Shown one piece after another: positions 15,824 through 23,925 of a stretch of DNA of 41,415 nucleotides. A program made the translations under genes and the position numbers. Below the pieces are notes generated by a model, which saw nothing but the letters and a program-made list of their open reading frames with translations, was not told the origin of the DNA and ran no database searches. How positions within the stretch are numbered: position 1 is the first letter of the stretch; each line of letters opens with the position of its first letter. This stretch comes from an uncultured Faecalibacterium sp. (lineage in GTDB: Bacteria; Bacillota; Clostridia; Oscillospirales; Ruminococcaceae): assembly GCA_934501115.1 (NCBI GenBank), contig CAKSTO010000018.1, positions 1 to 41,415 on the forward strand, given 5' to 3'.

Positions 15824-16825
15824 ATGAAGCAGATCTCTCGCACGATTCTTGGCTGCACCCTGACGGCAGCCCTCGCGCTGACCGCCTGCGGTCGAAGTGA
15901 CTCCGGTTCGGGCAGCAGTTCCCCGCAGGAGACGCAGCACGCTGCATGGCGCACCGGTCTGGGCATCCTGACCGAAGCGTCCGATCAGGAGCGTACCGGA
16001 AAAATCAGCACCATTGCGGCAGCGGTTCTGCTGGACGCCGATGGCAGGGTGGCGGACGTGATGCTGGACGAGGCCGAGATCTCGGTATCCGCTGACAGCA
16101 CCGGCAAGGTGACAATGCCTTCCGACTTTCGCACGAAGCGTCAGAAAGGCAGTGACTACCCACTGGCCGCTGTATCCTCTCTGAAAAAAGGCTGGGTCGA
16201 GCAGGCGGATGCTTTTGGACGCTATCTGGTCGGCAAGACCCCTGATGAGGTGAAGAAGTTATCCACCGACGATCACGGCAAGTCAACGGATGCCGACCTG
16301 CTTTCTGCCTGCACCATCGCGGTGGACGGCTACCGTGATGCTGTGGTGCGCGCCTGTGAGTCTGCTGAGACGCTGGGTGCTGCACGAGGTGACAGAGCCG
16401 TGCTGGGCGCAGCAGTGCGCAGCGATACCAAAGACCTTGCCGCCGATGATGACCACGATGTGACCGCACAGGTGGATCTCACAGTAACCGCCCTGACGCT
16501 GGATGCCGACGGTCGTGTGACCAGTGCCCTTGCAGACATGGCTGAGCCTGCTCTGACCGTAGGCGCAGACGGGACCGTATCGGCACCGGAGATGGTCAAG
16601 ACCAAGCGGGAACTGGGCGACAGCTATGGGATGCGGGGCGCATCCAGCCTGAATAAGGAGTGGTACGAACACAGCGAGGGCTGGTGCGGTTACCTCAAGG
16701 GCAAGACCCGCGCCGAGGTAGCAGGCATCCCGTCAGACGGTACAGACGCTGACCTGGCGGCTCTGTGCACTATTTCAGTGACAGAGCTGCAAAAGTCTGC
16801 GCTGGCTGCATTCGGGGAAGAATAA
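15824..16825 (+). CDS. Lipoprotein with two tandem repeats, function unknown
   Basis: A 333-residue surface lipoprotein (signal with LTAC, lipidated Cys22, then a Ser/Gly linker). The mature part is two diverged copies of a unit of roughly 140 residues. Each has a strand pair around LDADGRV, then TKR..G..Y....SSL...W.E......YL.GKT..EV, then TDADL...CTI.V. The second copy has two changes in conserved Trp/Gly positions. I recall similar domains in Clostridia surface proteins but cannot name the function. The LDADGRV strand pair loosely resembles FMN-binding domains; no flavinylation motif is seen. The ribosome site is AAAGGGAG about 13 bases before the ATG, a wide spacing. Confidence 0.75.
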   Translation: MKQISRTILGCTLTAALALTACGRSDSGSGSSSPQETQHAAWRTGLGILTEASDQERTGKISTIAAAVLLDADGRVADVMLDEAEISVSADSTGKVTMPSDFRTKRQKGSDYPLAAVSSLKKGWVEQADAFGRYLVGKTPDEVKKLSTDDHGKSTDADLLSACTIAVDGYRDAVVRACESAETLGAARGDRAVLGAAVRSDTKDLAADDDHDVTAQVDLTVTALTLDADGRVTSALADMAEPALTVGADGTVSAPEMVKTKRELGDSYGMRGASSLNKEWYEHSEGWCGYLKGKTRAEVAGIPSDGTDADLAALCTISVTELQKSALAAFGEE

Positions 16826-16838
16826 CGTTTTTCGCAAG

Positions 16839-16958
16839 CAAGCCAGACCGCGGTTGTGCAGCAATGAAAGCCCCAGTGGGGCTTTCAAGCGGCAGAATGT
16901 TCTTGCGTCAGCAAGATGGAGGGGGTTCAACCCCGACAAATCCCGCGGGTCTGGCTTG
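16839..16958. repeat. Palindromic intergenic element
   Basis: The ends CAAGCCAGACCGCGG (16839-16853) and CCGCGGGTCTGGCTTG (16943-16958) are inverted copies with a single-base bulge. Inside are a hairpin GAAAGCCCC/GGGGCTTTC (16866-16886) and a shorter one around TCTTGC/GCAAGA. It does not share sequence with the element at 3372. It lies in the gap between the lipoprotein gene and a convergent terminator. Confidence 0.55.
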
Positions 16959-17036
16959 TCTGCCTTTTCACGAGAGGAGCCGCAGAGGGAAGCGGCATCC
17001 TTTCCGGACGGTGGAGAATTTTCTGCCGTCCGAACG

Positions 17037-17074
17037 CAAAAAAGGGAATGCCGCACCGGCATTCCCTTTTTGTA
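17037..17074. terminator. Bidirectional intrinsic terminator
   Basis: A 12-bp stem AAAGGGAATGCC (17041-17052) with GGCATTCCCTTT (17058-17069) is flanked by A-run and T-run. It serves both the lipoprotein gene (plus) and degV (minus). Confidence 0.88.
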
Positions 17075-17077
17075 TGT

Positions 17078-17917
17078 TTATACTTCTCCGTCCTCGTAGC
17101 CGATCATCAGTCCGCCCAGTTCAGCGTAATAGCTGCACAGCCCGCCGCACTCGGATACGTCCACCTGCGAGCCCTCAAACACCGCGTGGATCATCAGCTT
17201 CAGGCGCTTGGCTGCTTCCGGGTTGCCGCAGTGGGCAATGTGCACTTTTCCACTTGTGAACCCATGCCCCTTCATTTCCAGCACGATGCGTTCCAGTGCG
17301 CCGTGTTCGCCGCGGGTCTTGCACAGCACGTCCAGCTCACCGCTCTCGCTGGCCTGCCCGATGACCCGAATGCCCAGCATCCGCGCCACGGTAGCAACAG
17401 CCGGCTTCACGCGGCCATTGCGAGCCAGATTGGCCAGCGACTCCAGAGAGAACAGCAGATGCGTGTGACGATGATAAGCCAGAATCGCTTCGCAGATGTC
17501 GTCAAACTCCATGCCGCTCTGGACAAGCTCCCGCAGACGCTCCGCCAGCAGGCGCAGTTCCGGCCCTGCGGACAGGCTGTCCAGTACATAGACCTGAGCC
17601 TCTGCGTGCTCAGACTTGTACTCATCTGCTGCCAGCAGAGCCGCATTATAACTGCCGGACAGGGTGCCGGTGATCGTAATAACAAACACCTGGTCAGCAC
17701 CCTCATAGGCCGCCAACCAGTCTGCCACATTGGGACACGAGGTACTGGTTTTCCCTTTGTAAGTGCGCAGGGTCTCCGCCATGCCTACAGCATCCAGATG
17801 GCCGTCGTCCAGATACTCCTGCTCGTCGGTCACGATCTTCAACGGCACACAGGCAAAATCCACGCCGTCCAACGCATACAGGTTGGACGAGGAGTCTACA
17901 ACGATCTTGGTTTTCAT
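17078..17917 (-). CDS. DegV family protein (fatty-acid binding, FakB-like)
   Basis: A 279-residue DegV protein. It starts MKTKIVVDSSSNL, carries the family stretch TSCPNVADWLAAYEG and the conserved TITGTLSGSYNAA lipid-binding loop, and ends in the usual alpha/beta domain with ARNGRVKPAVATVARMLGI. Members bind a fatty acid and, in Firmicutes, present it to the FakA kinase for phospholipid synthesis; no FakA gene is in the window. I chose the ATG at 17917 because GGAGAA precedes it and the family begins there; longer in-frame starts exist upstream. It has its own strong promoter and is divergent from the DUF1836 gene. Confidence 0.9.
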   Translation of the reverse strand: MKTKIVVDSSSNLYALDGVDFACVPLKIVTDEQEYLDDGHLDAVGMAETLRTYKGKTSTSCPNVADWLAAYEGADQVFVITITGTLSGSYNAALLAADEYKSEHAEAQVYVLDSLSAGPELRLLAERLRELVQSGMEFDDICEAILAYHRHTHLLFSLESLANLARNGRVKPAVATVARMLGIRVIGQASESGELDVLCKTRGEHGALERIVLEMKGHGFTSGKVHIAHCGNPEAAKRLKLMIHAVFEGSQVDVSECGGLCSYYAELGGLMIGYEDGEV

Positions 17918-17990
17918 ACGCAATTCTCCATCCATTCTTTTTATGGAAAGCCAGACACACTCCGGCTGGCGATTCAGGGTCATTGCGAAC

Positions 17991-18019
17991 ATCATATCAG
18001 TTTTTCAAAAACCTGTCAA
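17991..18019 (-). promoter_or_regulatory. Promoter of degV
   Basis: On the minus strand TTGACA (18014-18019) and TATGAT (17991-17996) are 17 bases apart, near consensus. The leader to the chosen ATG is about 67 bases. Confidence 0.75.
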
Positions 18020-18057
18020 GAGGTTTCAATCATTCTTCAAAAAGTTTTTACAAGCCG

Positions 18058-18086
18058 TTGACCTGTGCCGCAAAATGGGTTATACT
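18058..18086 (+). promoter_or_regulatory. Promoter of the DUF1836-DUF1653 operon
   Basis: TTGACC (18058-18063) and TATACT (18081-18086) with a 17-base spacer. The two divergent promoters of this region are 38 bases apart and do not overlap. Confidence 0.7.
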
Positions 18087-18145
18087 GGATAACATCCACA
18101 AACCTTCACACCGGCGCAGTATGTTTTTACTGCCGCCGCACCGAT

Positions 18146-18706
18146 ATGGACACTGCCATGAAAACTGAAACCAAATGCCGCGTTGCGGCCTGTGCCGCCG
18201 GGTTTGCCCTGCCCCGGTATGCCGAGCTTCCACAGGTGGGGCTGTATCTCGACCAGACCGTCCAGTACGTGAACGGTTGTTTCCGCACCTTCTGCGGCGT
18301 AGAGCTGACACCCTCCATGGTGAGCAACTACGTAAAAAAGGGCATTCTGCCCCATCCTGTCAAGAAAAAATACAGTCGTGACCAGATCGCATCTCTGCTG
18401 TACATCGTCACTTCCAAGACCGTGCTCTCTCTGGAAAACATCTACACCCTGTTCAAAATGCAGCGGGCTCACTGTTCTGCCGGAGCGGCATACGATTACT
18501 TCTGCGAAGAGATGGAAAACTGCGTGCCCTTCGTATTCGGCTGCACAAAGGAGATCCGCGACCTCGCCGCGGATGCTGAGGACGAAAAGCGGCTTCTGCG
18601 CAGCACCATACTTTCTGCGGCAAACAAGATGTATCTGGACTGCTGTTTTGACGTCATGCGGCAGGAGGAGATGCTCTGGGACAGCATCCTGCCTGATCTG
18701 GCATAA
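18146..18706 (+). CDS. DUF1836 domain protein
   Basis: A protein of about 186 residues. The stretch MVSNYVKKGILPHPVKKKYSRDQ followed by IVTSKTVLSLENIYTLF is the helical, MerR-like core typical of DUF1836, a Firmicutes family of unknown function that may bind DNA. There is no good Shine-Dalgarno before either in-frame ATG (18146 or 18158), so the start is uncertain by four codons. The DUF1653 gene follows after 16 bases in the same operon. Confidence 0.75.
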   Translation: MDTAMKTETKCRVAACAAGFALPRYAELPQVGLYLDQTVQYVNGCFRTFCGVELTPSMVSNYVKKGILPHPVKKKYSRDQIASLLYIVTSKTVLSLENIYTLFKMQRAHCSAGAAYDYFCEEMENCVPFVFGCTKEIRDLAADAEDEKRLLRSTILSAANKMYLDCCFDVMRQEEMLWDSILPDLA

Positions 18707-18722
18707 AAGGGAGGGAACATCC

Positions 18723-18971
18723 ATGCGTGAAATCAAGATCGGGCGTATCTACCGTCACTTCAAGGGGGACTACTACCTCGTAGAAGGCGTCGCAAACGAC
18801 TCCGAGACCGGCGCCCCATTTGTCATCTACCGCAAACTTTACGGCGACGGCGGGCTCTGGATCCGTCCTCTGGAAATGTTCCTGAGCAAAGTAGACAAAG
18901 ATAAATACCCCGATGCAGCGCAGGAATACCGGTTCGAGCTGCAGGAGATCGAAAGCGCCGCAGGCCACTGA
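18723..18971 (+). CDS. DUF1653 family protein
   Basis: An 82-residue protein that starts MREIKIGRIYRHFKGDYYLVEGVA, the hallmark of DUF1653, and runs through VIYRKLYGDGGLWIRPLEMF, which is also diagnostic. The family is a small SH3-like beta-barrel of unknown function. AGGGAGGGAA precedes the ATG. It is followed within a few bases by a terminator, so the operon is just DUF1836 and this gene. Confidence 0.88.
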   Translation: MREIKIGRIYRHFKGDYYLVEGVANDSETGAPFVIYRKLYGDGGLWIRPLEMFLSKVDKDKYPDAAQEYRFELQEIESAAGH

Positions 18972-18976
18972 ACAAA

Positions 18977-19025
18977 AAAACGCTCACACATCCTTCGAGA
19001 AGAAAGACGTGTGAGCGTTTTGATT
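18977..19025. terminator. Intrinsic terminator between DUF1653 and prfB
   Basis: A perfect 13-bp stem, AAAACGCTCACAC (18977-18989) with GTGTGAGCGTTTT (19009-19021), with A-run and T-run flanks. It can serve both convergent genes. Confidence 0.88.
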
Positions 19026-19043
19026 TTTACGGAATGCCTGCTC

Positions 19044-20165
19044 TCAGGTGTCCTGCAGCTCCCCGCGGCTGGCCGCCTTGAGGTATGCAAAAATGAAGCC
19101 GTCCAGATCACCATCCATCACGGCGTCCACATTGCCGGTCTCATAGTTCGTGCGATGATCCTTGACCATGGTGTAGGGCATGAACACATAGCTGCGGATC
19201 TGGTGACCCCAGGCGATCTCGTTCTGCACGCCCTTGATGTCATCGATCTTGTCCATGTGCTGCTGCTTTGCGATCTGATACAGCTTTGCCTTCAGCATTT
19301 CCATCGCATAGTCGCGGTTCTGGAACTGGCTGCGCTGCGTCTGGCAGCTGACCACGACGCCGGTGGGCTTGTGGATCAGTCGGACCGCAGAGGAGGTCTT
19401 ATTGATGTGCTGGCCGCCTGCACCGGAAGAACGGTACACCTGCATCTCAATATCCTCAGGGCGGATGTCCACCTGAATGGTGTTGTCCAGCTCCGGCATG
19501 ACTTCCAGCGAAGCAAAACTGGTCTGACGGCGGGCATTGGCATCAAAGGGGGACACACGCACAAGACGATGCACGCCGTTCTCGCTCTTGAGCAGACCGT
19601 AGGCGTTGGCACCCTTCACCATCATGGAAGCGCTCTTCATGCCGGCTTCATCGCCGTCCTGATAATCCAGCACCTCCACGGTCATGCCGTGGTTGGAAGC
19701 CCACTTATTGTACATGCGGTACAGCATTTCGGCCCAGTCCTGCGCCTCGGTGCCGCCGGTGCCGGCGTGGAAGGTCAGGATCGCATTGCTGTGGTCGTAC
19801 TCGCCGTTCAGCATGGTCATGAGCTGCAGCTCATCCACAGCCTTTCCTACGGCGTTCACAGACTCTTCTGCTTCAGGGATCATGGCGGGGTCGTATTCCT
19901 CGTCCAGCATCTCCAGCATGGTCTCAGCGTCGTCGTACAGACCCTGCAGCTTTTCAAAACGGCTCAGCTTGCCCTTCAGGTCACCCACTTCGTCAAAGAC
20001 CTTTTTGCTCAGGTCTGCATCATCATAGAAGCCGGGGCGGGACATGGTATGCTCCAGCTCCTGCACACGCTTACGGGAAGCGTCGATCGCCAAGGCCTCT
20101 TCCAGATCCTTGACCGCCTTGCCGTAGTCGGCAAGCTGCACTTTCAGTTCATCAATGGTGATCAT
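19044..20165 (-). CDS. prfB: Peptide chain release factor 2
   Basis: A 373-residue class I release factor that reads UGA and UAA. The stop-recognition motif SPF (VSPFDANARRQTSFA) is near residue 204 and the catalytic GGQ (SSGAGGQHINKTSSAVRL) near 249; the SPF motif separates it from RF1. The N-terminal coiled-coil region is short. The frame is continuous from ATG 20165: the programmed +1 frameshift that many bacteria use for autoregulation near codon 25 is absent. The upstream AGAGGAAC fits a ribosome site; an in-frame start 11 codons further up is less likely. The gene has a long leader of about 180 bases that contains a palindromic element. Confidence 0.95.
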   Translation of the reverse strand: MITIDELKVQLADYGKAVKDLEEALAIDASRKRVQELEHTMSRPGFYDDADLSKKVFDEVGDLKGKLSRFEKLQGLYDDAETMLEMLDEEYDPAMIPEAEESVNAVGKAVDELQLMTMLNGEYDHSNAILTFHAGTGGTEAQDWAEMLYRMYNKWASNHGMTVEVLDYQDGDEAGMKSASMMVKGANAYGLLKSENGVHRLVRVSPFDANARRQTSFASLEVMPELDNTIQVDIRPEDIEMQVYRSSGAGGQHINKTSSAVRLIHKPTGVVVSCQTQRSQFQNRDYAMEMLKAKLYQIAKQQHMDKIDDIKGVQNEIAWGHQIRSYVFMPYTMVKDHRTNYETGNVDAVMDGDLDGFIFAYLKAASRGELQDT

Positions 20166-20199
20166 TCTCTTGTTCCTCTCGAAATGATAATAACGCAAA

Positions 20200-20326
20200 G
20201 TCTTTTGTGCAGGGGTTCTCCCCCTTCAACGCCCGCAGGGAGCGGGTTCATCCGCTCCGCAGTCAGACAGCAGGCGGAACGCATGAATGCGTTCCCCGCA
20301 CCAGCACGGAAAGCCTTTCAAAAGAC
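20200..20326. repeat. Palindromic element in the prfB leader
   Basis: GTCTTTTG at 20200-20207 and CAAAAGAC at 20319-20326 are inverted ends. Inside are the palindrome GGAACGCATGAATGCGTTCC (about 20275-20295) and GC-rich stems around GGAGCGGG. It lies in the transcribed leader of prfB, so it would fold in the RNA. It could be a mobile palindrome or a regulatory leader. Confidence 0.45.
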
Positions 20327-20351
20327 ACAGTTTATACACAGATACTTCATT

Positions 20352-20380
20352 AGTATACCTACAATCTGTGTTAAAGTAAA
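20352..20380 (-). promoter_or_regulatory. Putative promoter of prfB
   Basis: On the minus strand TTTACT (20375-20380) and TATACT (20352-20357) are separated by 17 bases. Confidence 0.5.
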
Positions 20381-20446
20381 GGGGCAAAACCATTATCCTG
20401 CTGGAATTTTGAAGATTTTCACCTTTTCTTTTCCCTTTCAGGGGAG

Positions 20447-20452
20447 TATAAT
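20447..20452 (+). promoter_or_regulatory. -10 element of the RING protein/galU operon
   Basis: TATAAT at 20447-20452 lies 30 bases before the ATG at 20482. No convincing -35 is seen at 17 bases. Confidence 0.5.
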
Positions 20453-20481
20453 ACCAGTATGAAACAAATCAGGAGGAAATC

Positions 20482-21441
20482 ATGCCGAAATATTATGGCT
20501 GTCCCTGTGAGGGCTGCGGAAGGCCCTTGACCCTAAAAGACGATATCGTCGTCTGCCCGGACTGCGGTGCACCTTATCACCGCAGCTGCTACGATAAGCT
20601 CGGCCGCTGCATCCACACCCCTGCTCACGGCGGGTATGAATGGAAGTTCCCTTATCAGGAAGCCGAGCTGCGCACCTGCCCGGCCTGCGGTGAGCGTACC
20701 CTGCGCAGCGAGGCTGTGTGCCGCTGCTGCGGCGCGGCTCTGCCCCCGGAATCCGCCGTGGAGCCCAATGACCGCCGTGCCGCGCAGGACGAGCAGAACG
20801 AGACCTTTGATTACGACAGCTTCTACCGCCAGAATATCGCCGAGCCGACTCATCGAAATGTCCGCAGCGCCTTTGGGCAGGACGAGATGATCGACGGAAT
20901 CCCCAGCAGCGACTGGAGTGATTATATCGGCAAGGCGGCTCCCATCTATCTGAACGACTACAGCCGGATGCAGCTGCAGCATACCAAGATCTCCATGTGC
21001 CTTCCTGCCCTGTTCTTCGGGCCGTTTTACTTCTTTTACCGCAAGGCGTGGAAACCGGCTTTTGCCTTTCTGGCCGCAGAGCTCGTGCTGTTTATCCCGA
21101 CTCTGCTGGATATGATGCAGCTCTCCGGCAGCCCCCTGACAGCAGGTCTCAGCTCCGGTACGCTGGTGCTGCTCTCGCGCATCATGTCGCTGCTCAGCTT
21201 TGTTCTGGTGTTGGTGCGCACGCTGTTTGCCAAGTGGTTCTACCGCAAAAGCGCAGCGCAGCACATCAAGCGCATCCGCCGTGAATTTCCGGACGCGGCT
21301 CAGCGCCGTGCCGTTTTGTCTGCACAGGGCGGTGTGAGCTGGGCTGCCGTGATCGGTGCTTTTATCCTGCTGATGATCCTTGGCGGATGCTTCAGCCTGC
21401 TGATGGGACCGAATCTCGAAGCTCTTGCCGGCCTGATCTGA
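20482..21441 (+). CDS. RING-like zinc-binding membrane protein with DUF2628-type region
   Basis: A 319-residue protein. The first 45 residues carry a prokaryotic RING-like Cys/His pattern (CPCEGCGRPL, CPDCGAPYHRSCYDKLGRC). A second zinc-ribbon follows (CPACGERTL, CRCCGAALP). A charged middle section leads to several membrane helices from about residue 175 (PALFFGPFYFFYRKAWKPAFAF), which fits DUF2628. The role is unknown; such proteins may sense or organise at the membrane. AGGAGGAAATC precedes the ATG. galU follows after 68 bases without a terminator, so they are probably co-transcribed. Confidence 0.8.
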   Translation: MPKYYGCPCEGCGRPLTLKDDIVVCPDCGAPYHRSCYDKLGRCIHTPAHGGYEWKFPYQEAELRTCPACGERTLRSEAVCRCCGAALPPESAVEPNDRRAAQDEQNETFDYDSFYRQNIAEPTHRNVRSAFGQDEMIDGIPSSDWSDYIGKAAPIYLNDYSRMQLQHTKISMCLPALFFGPFYFFYRKAWKPAFAFLAAELVLFIPTLLDMMQLSGSPLTAGLSSGTLVLLSRIMSLLSFVLVLVRTLFAKWFYRKSAAQHIKRIRREFPDAAQRRAVLSAQGGVSWAAVIGAFILLMILGGCFSLLMGPNLEALAGLI

Positions 21442-21509
21442 GGTCGGCTGCCGCTGTCATCGAATCCTGCGCCCTTTCAGGGGTGCATCAAGAAACGGGA
21501 GAAAACATC

Positions 21510-22385
21510 ATGAAAAAAGTCACCAAAGCTGTCATTCCGGCCGCAGGTCTCGGCACGCGCGTACTGCCGGCTACCAAGGCCATGCCCAAGGGGATGCTGC
21601 CCATTGTGGACAAGCCCGCCATCCAGTATCTGGTAGAAGAGGCTGTGCGTTCCGGGATCACCGACATTCTCATCATCCTCAGCCGCGGCCAGAGCATCAT
21701 TGAGGATCACTTTGACCGCAGCCCTGAGCTGGAGGAAAAGCTGGCTAAGCCCGGCAAGGAAAAGGCGCTGGAAGAGTGTCTCGGCATTGCAAATCTTGCC
21801 AATATCTTCTTTGTGCGCCAGAAGCAAACGCTTGGTCTGGGACATGCCGTAAGCATGGCAAGACCCTTTACCGGTGACGACCCCTTCGTGGTCATCTACG
21901 GCGATGATGTGATCTGGGGCGAAGACCCGGTTTGTGCCCAGCTCATCCGCGCTTATGAAGAATTCGGCCGCCCGGCAGCCGGTGTTTCCGCTGTGCCCTG
22001 GGCGGACGTGAGCCGCTACTGCAGCCTGAAGACCACCCCGATCCACGACAACTACTTCTTCGTGGATGATATGATCGAAAAACCCAAGAAGGGTCAGGAG
22101 TTCAGCAACTATTCCATTCTTGGCCGTGTTCTGCTGACCCCGGAGATCTACGACATCCTTGCCCATACAAAGCCCGGCGCAGGCGGCGAGATCCAGCTGA
22201 CTGACGCGATGGCCGAGTATGCCCGCAGCTGCGGAGGTATGACCGCCGTAGAATTTACCGGCAAGCACTACGACATGGGCAACAAGCTCAAGGTGGTAGA
22301 GGCGCAGGTTGAGCTGGCTCTGCAGCATCCCGAGATCGGCGAAGCATTCCGCGCCTACCTGAAGGAATTCTGCAAGACGCTGTAA
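21510..22385 (+). CDS. galU: UTP-glucose-1-phosphate uridylyltransferase
   Basis: A 291-residue nucleotidyltransferase that makes UDP-glucose from UTP and glucose-1-phosphate, feeding cell-wall and exopolysaccharide synthesis and the Leloir pathway. The N-terminal nucleotide-binding signature AVIPAAGLGTRVLPATKAMPKGMLP is complete, followed by the sugar-phosphate site (GHAVSMA, VIYGDDV) and GAGGEIQLTDA. ATG 21510 with GGGAG upstream gives the standard start; the frame is open further upstream without a ribosome site. The length matches bacterial GalU. Confidence 0.95.
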   Translation: MKKVTKAVIPAAGLGTRVLPATKAMPKGMLPIVDKPAIQYLVEEAVRSGITDILIILSRGQSIIEDHFDRSPELEEKLAKPGKEKALEECLGIANLANIFFVRQKQTLGLGHAVSMARPFTGDDPFVVIYGDDVIWGEDPVCAQLIRAYEEFGRPAAGVSAVPWADVSRYCSLKTTPIHDNYFFVDDMIEKPKKGQEFSNYSILGRVLLTPEIYDILAHTKPGAGGEIQLTDAMAEYARSCGGMTAVEFTGKHYDMGNKLKVVEAQVELALQHPEIGEAFRAYLKEFCKTL

Positions 22386-22432
22386 AATAACAAAACAATG
22401 CTGCGACGGCTCATGAAGAACGCGCGGCAGCA

Positions 22433-22472
22433 AAAACGCCTCGGAGGCTTCCGCTTTCCGAGGCGTTTTCAT
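22433..22472. terminator. Intrinsic terminator between galU and the antiporter gene
   Basis: A perfect 12-bp stem, AAAACGCCTCGG (22433-22444) with CCGAGGCGTTTT (22458-22469). The A- and T-tracts make it usable from both sides. Confidence 0.88.
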
Positions 22473-22510
22473 TGCATCGCTGTGCAGCACACATCATCTG
22501 CACAGCAGCA

Positions 22511-23704
22511 TTATTTTGCCTGACTGGGATGAGGCTGCGGCGGCATCTTGGTAAACAGCGCCTTCAATGCCAGCGGTGTTGCCACACTGGACACCACGAT
22601 CAGCAGGATCACAGCGGTAAAGTACACCGCGTCCACTACGCCGATGGCCAGACCTTTCTGCGCCACGATCAGCGCCACCTCACCGCGGGTCATCATGCCG
22701 ACGCCCACCTTGAGGGAGTCGCCCCAGTTAAAGCGGCAGACCTTTGCAGCCAGCCCGCAGCCGATGATCTTGGTGACAAGAGCCACAACAACAAAGCAGA
22801 CGCAGAACAGCAGGATCTCCGGCGTCAAGCCGCTGATATCGGTTTTGAGGCCGATGGAAGCAAAGAATACCGGTGCAAACAGCACATAGTTGCTGATATC
22901 CACGCGGCGCTCGACGTAAGGTGCATCATCCATGGTGCACAGCACGATACCAGCAATATACGCACCGGTGATATCCGCGATGCCGAAATATTCCTCGGCG
23001 ATGTAGGCCATGGCAAAGCAGAACGCCATACTCACGATGGTGATGCGCTGTGTGTGAGGATTGCGCTTGTCCAGCCATGCCATGGCGAAGTGCGCCACAA
23101 CACCCACACCCACGGCAGTGGCGAAGAACAGCACGGTATTAACGAGCACCTTGCCCAGCCCTGTACCGGTGCCGGAGCTTGCGCCGAGCACGCAGGTAAG
23201 AACCACGATGCCGATGACATCATCGATGACTGCGGCGCTGACAATGGTCGTTCCGAGGAAGCTCTTCAGATGTCCCAGTTCCTGCAGTGTAGCCACCGTG
23301 ATGGACACACTGGTGGCCGTCATGATGGTGCCAATGAACAGGGCACGATAGAACTCCGGGCTTCCCACAGCAGAAAAGCCATAAAATGCACTGTACAGCA
23401 GCGTGCCGCCTGCCAAGGGGACAAGCACGCCTACGCAGGCGATCAGGGTCGCGATGGGGCCGGCCTTGATCAGTTCCTTCAGGTTGGTGCCAAGACCTGT
23501 GGTGAACATCAGCAGCACCACGCCGATCTCGGCAAAGGTAGAAATGGAATCGCTGGTCTGCACCAGATTGAGAACACAGGGGCCGATGATCAAACCGGCA
23601 ATGATCTCGCCCACCACCTGCGGAGCCTTGCACTTACGTGCCACAAGGCCGAAGAACTTTGCGCTGAGGATGATAATTGCCAGATTACGGAAAACCGAAT
23701 ACAC
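22511..23704 (-). CDS. CPA2-type cation:proton antiporter
   Basis: A 397-residue membrane protein of about 12-13 helices in the KefB/NapA-like CPA2 group. It shows GEIIAGLIIGP in an early helix, LLMFTTGLGTNL, the ion-binding Asp pair in SAAVIDDVIGIVV, FAPVFFASIGLKTDI and MTRGEVALIVAQKG near the end. Such proteins exchange Na+ or K+ for H+ and help with pH and salt balance. There is no C-terminal TrkA-N nucleotide-binding domain, unlike KefB/KefC. The start is GTG at 23704 with AAGGAAGG 7 bases before it. It is transcribed alone. Confidence 0.9.
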   Translation of the reverse strand: MYSVFRNLAIIILSAKFFGLVARKCKAPQVVGEIIAGLIIGPCVLNLVQTSDSISTFAEIGVVLLMFTTGLGTNLKELIKAGPIATLIACVGVLVPLAGGTLLYSAFYGFSAVGSPEFYRALFIGTIMTATSVSITVATLQELGHLKSFLGTTIVSAAVIDDVIGIVVLTCVLGASSGTGTGLGKVLVNTVLFFATAVGVGVVAHFAMAWLDKRNPHTQRITIVSMAFCFAMAYIAEEYFGIADITGAYIAGIVLCTMDDAPYVERRVDISNYVLFAPVFFASIGLKTDISGLTPEILLFCVCFVVVALVTKIIGCGLAAKVCRFNWGDSLKVGVGMMTRGEVALIVAQKGLAIGVVDAVYFTAVILLIVVSSVATPLALKALFTKMPPQPHPSQAK

Positions 23705-23759
23705 AAAGCATCCTTCCTTTTACTTTAGAATTTTCAAACACTATATACTTTCTTTCAAG

Positions 23760-23800
23760 GGATGGAATGCGGGGATCGCCGGAGATCCCTCCCTCCATCC
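23760..23800 (-). other. Two-tier hairpin in the antiporter mRNA leader
   Basis: The outer arms GGATGGA (23760-23766) and TCCATCC (23794-23800) enclose inner arms GGGATC (23772-23777) and GATCCC (23784-23789). It lies between promoter and start codon of the antiporter gene. It has no T-run in the right place for a terminator. Confidence 0.4.
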
Positions 23801-23815
23801 ACCGAAAACGCTTCC

Positions 23816-23845
23816 ATTATAGTCCTCTTTCACAAAAAAATCAAA
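23816..23845 (-). promoter_or_regulatory. Promoter of the antiporter gene
   Basis: On the minus strand TTGATT (23840-23845) and TATAAT (23816-23821) are 18 bases apart. Confidence 0.6.
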
Positions 23846-23878
23846 ACTTTTTTTGTTGTATCTTTTTTCAAAAATCAC

Positions 23879-23907
23879 TTGACAGAACCTGCACAGCTTG
23901 CTATAAT
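23879..23907 (+). promoter_or_regulatory. Promoter of the rpsF-ssb-rpsR operon
   Basis: Perfect consensus: TTGACA (23879-23884), 17-base spacer, TATAAT (23902-23907), as expected for a strongly expressed ribosomal operon. Confidence 0.9.
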
Positions 23908-23925
23908 AAATTGCTGTCTGAACAG

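Noticed and set aside
23816..23907. The two promoters upstream of rpsF and the antiporter as a single regulated divergent switch
   Set aside because: Their elements do not overlap and both are near consensus; no shared operator is visible.
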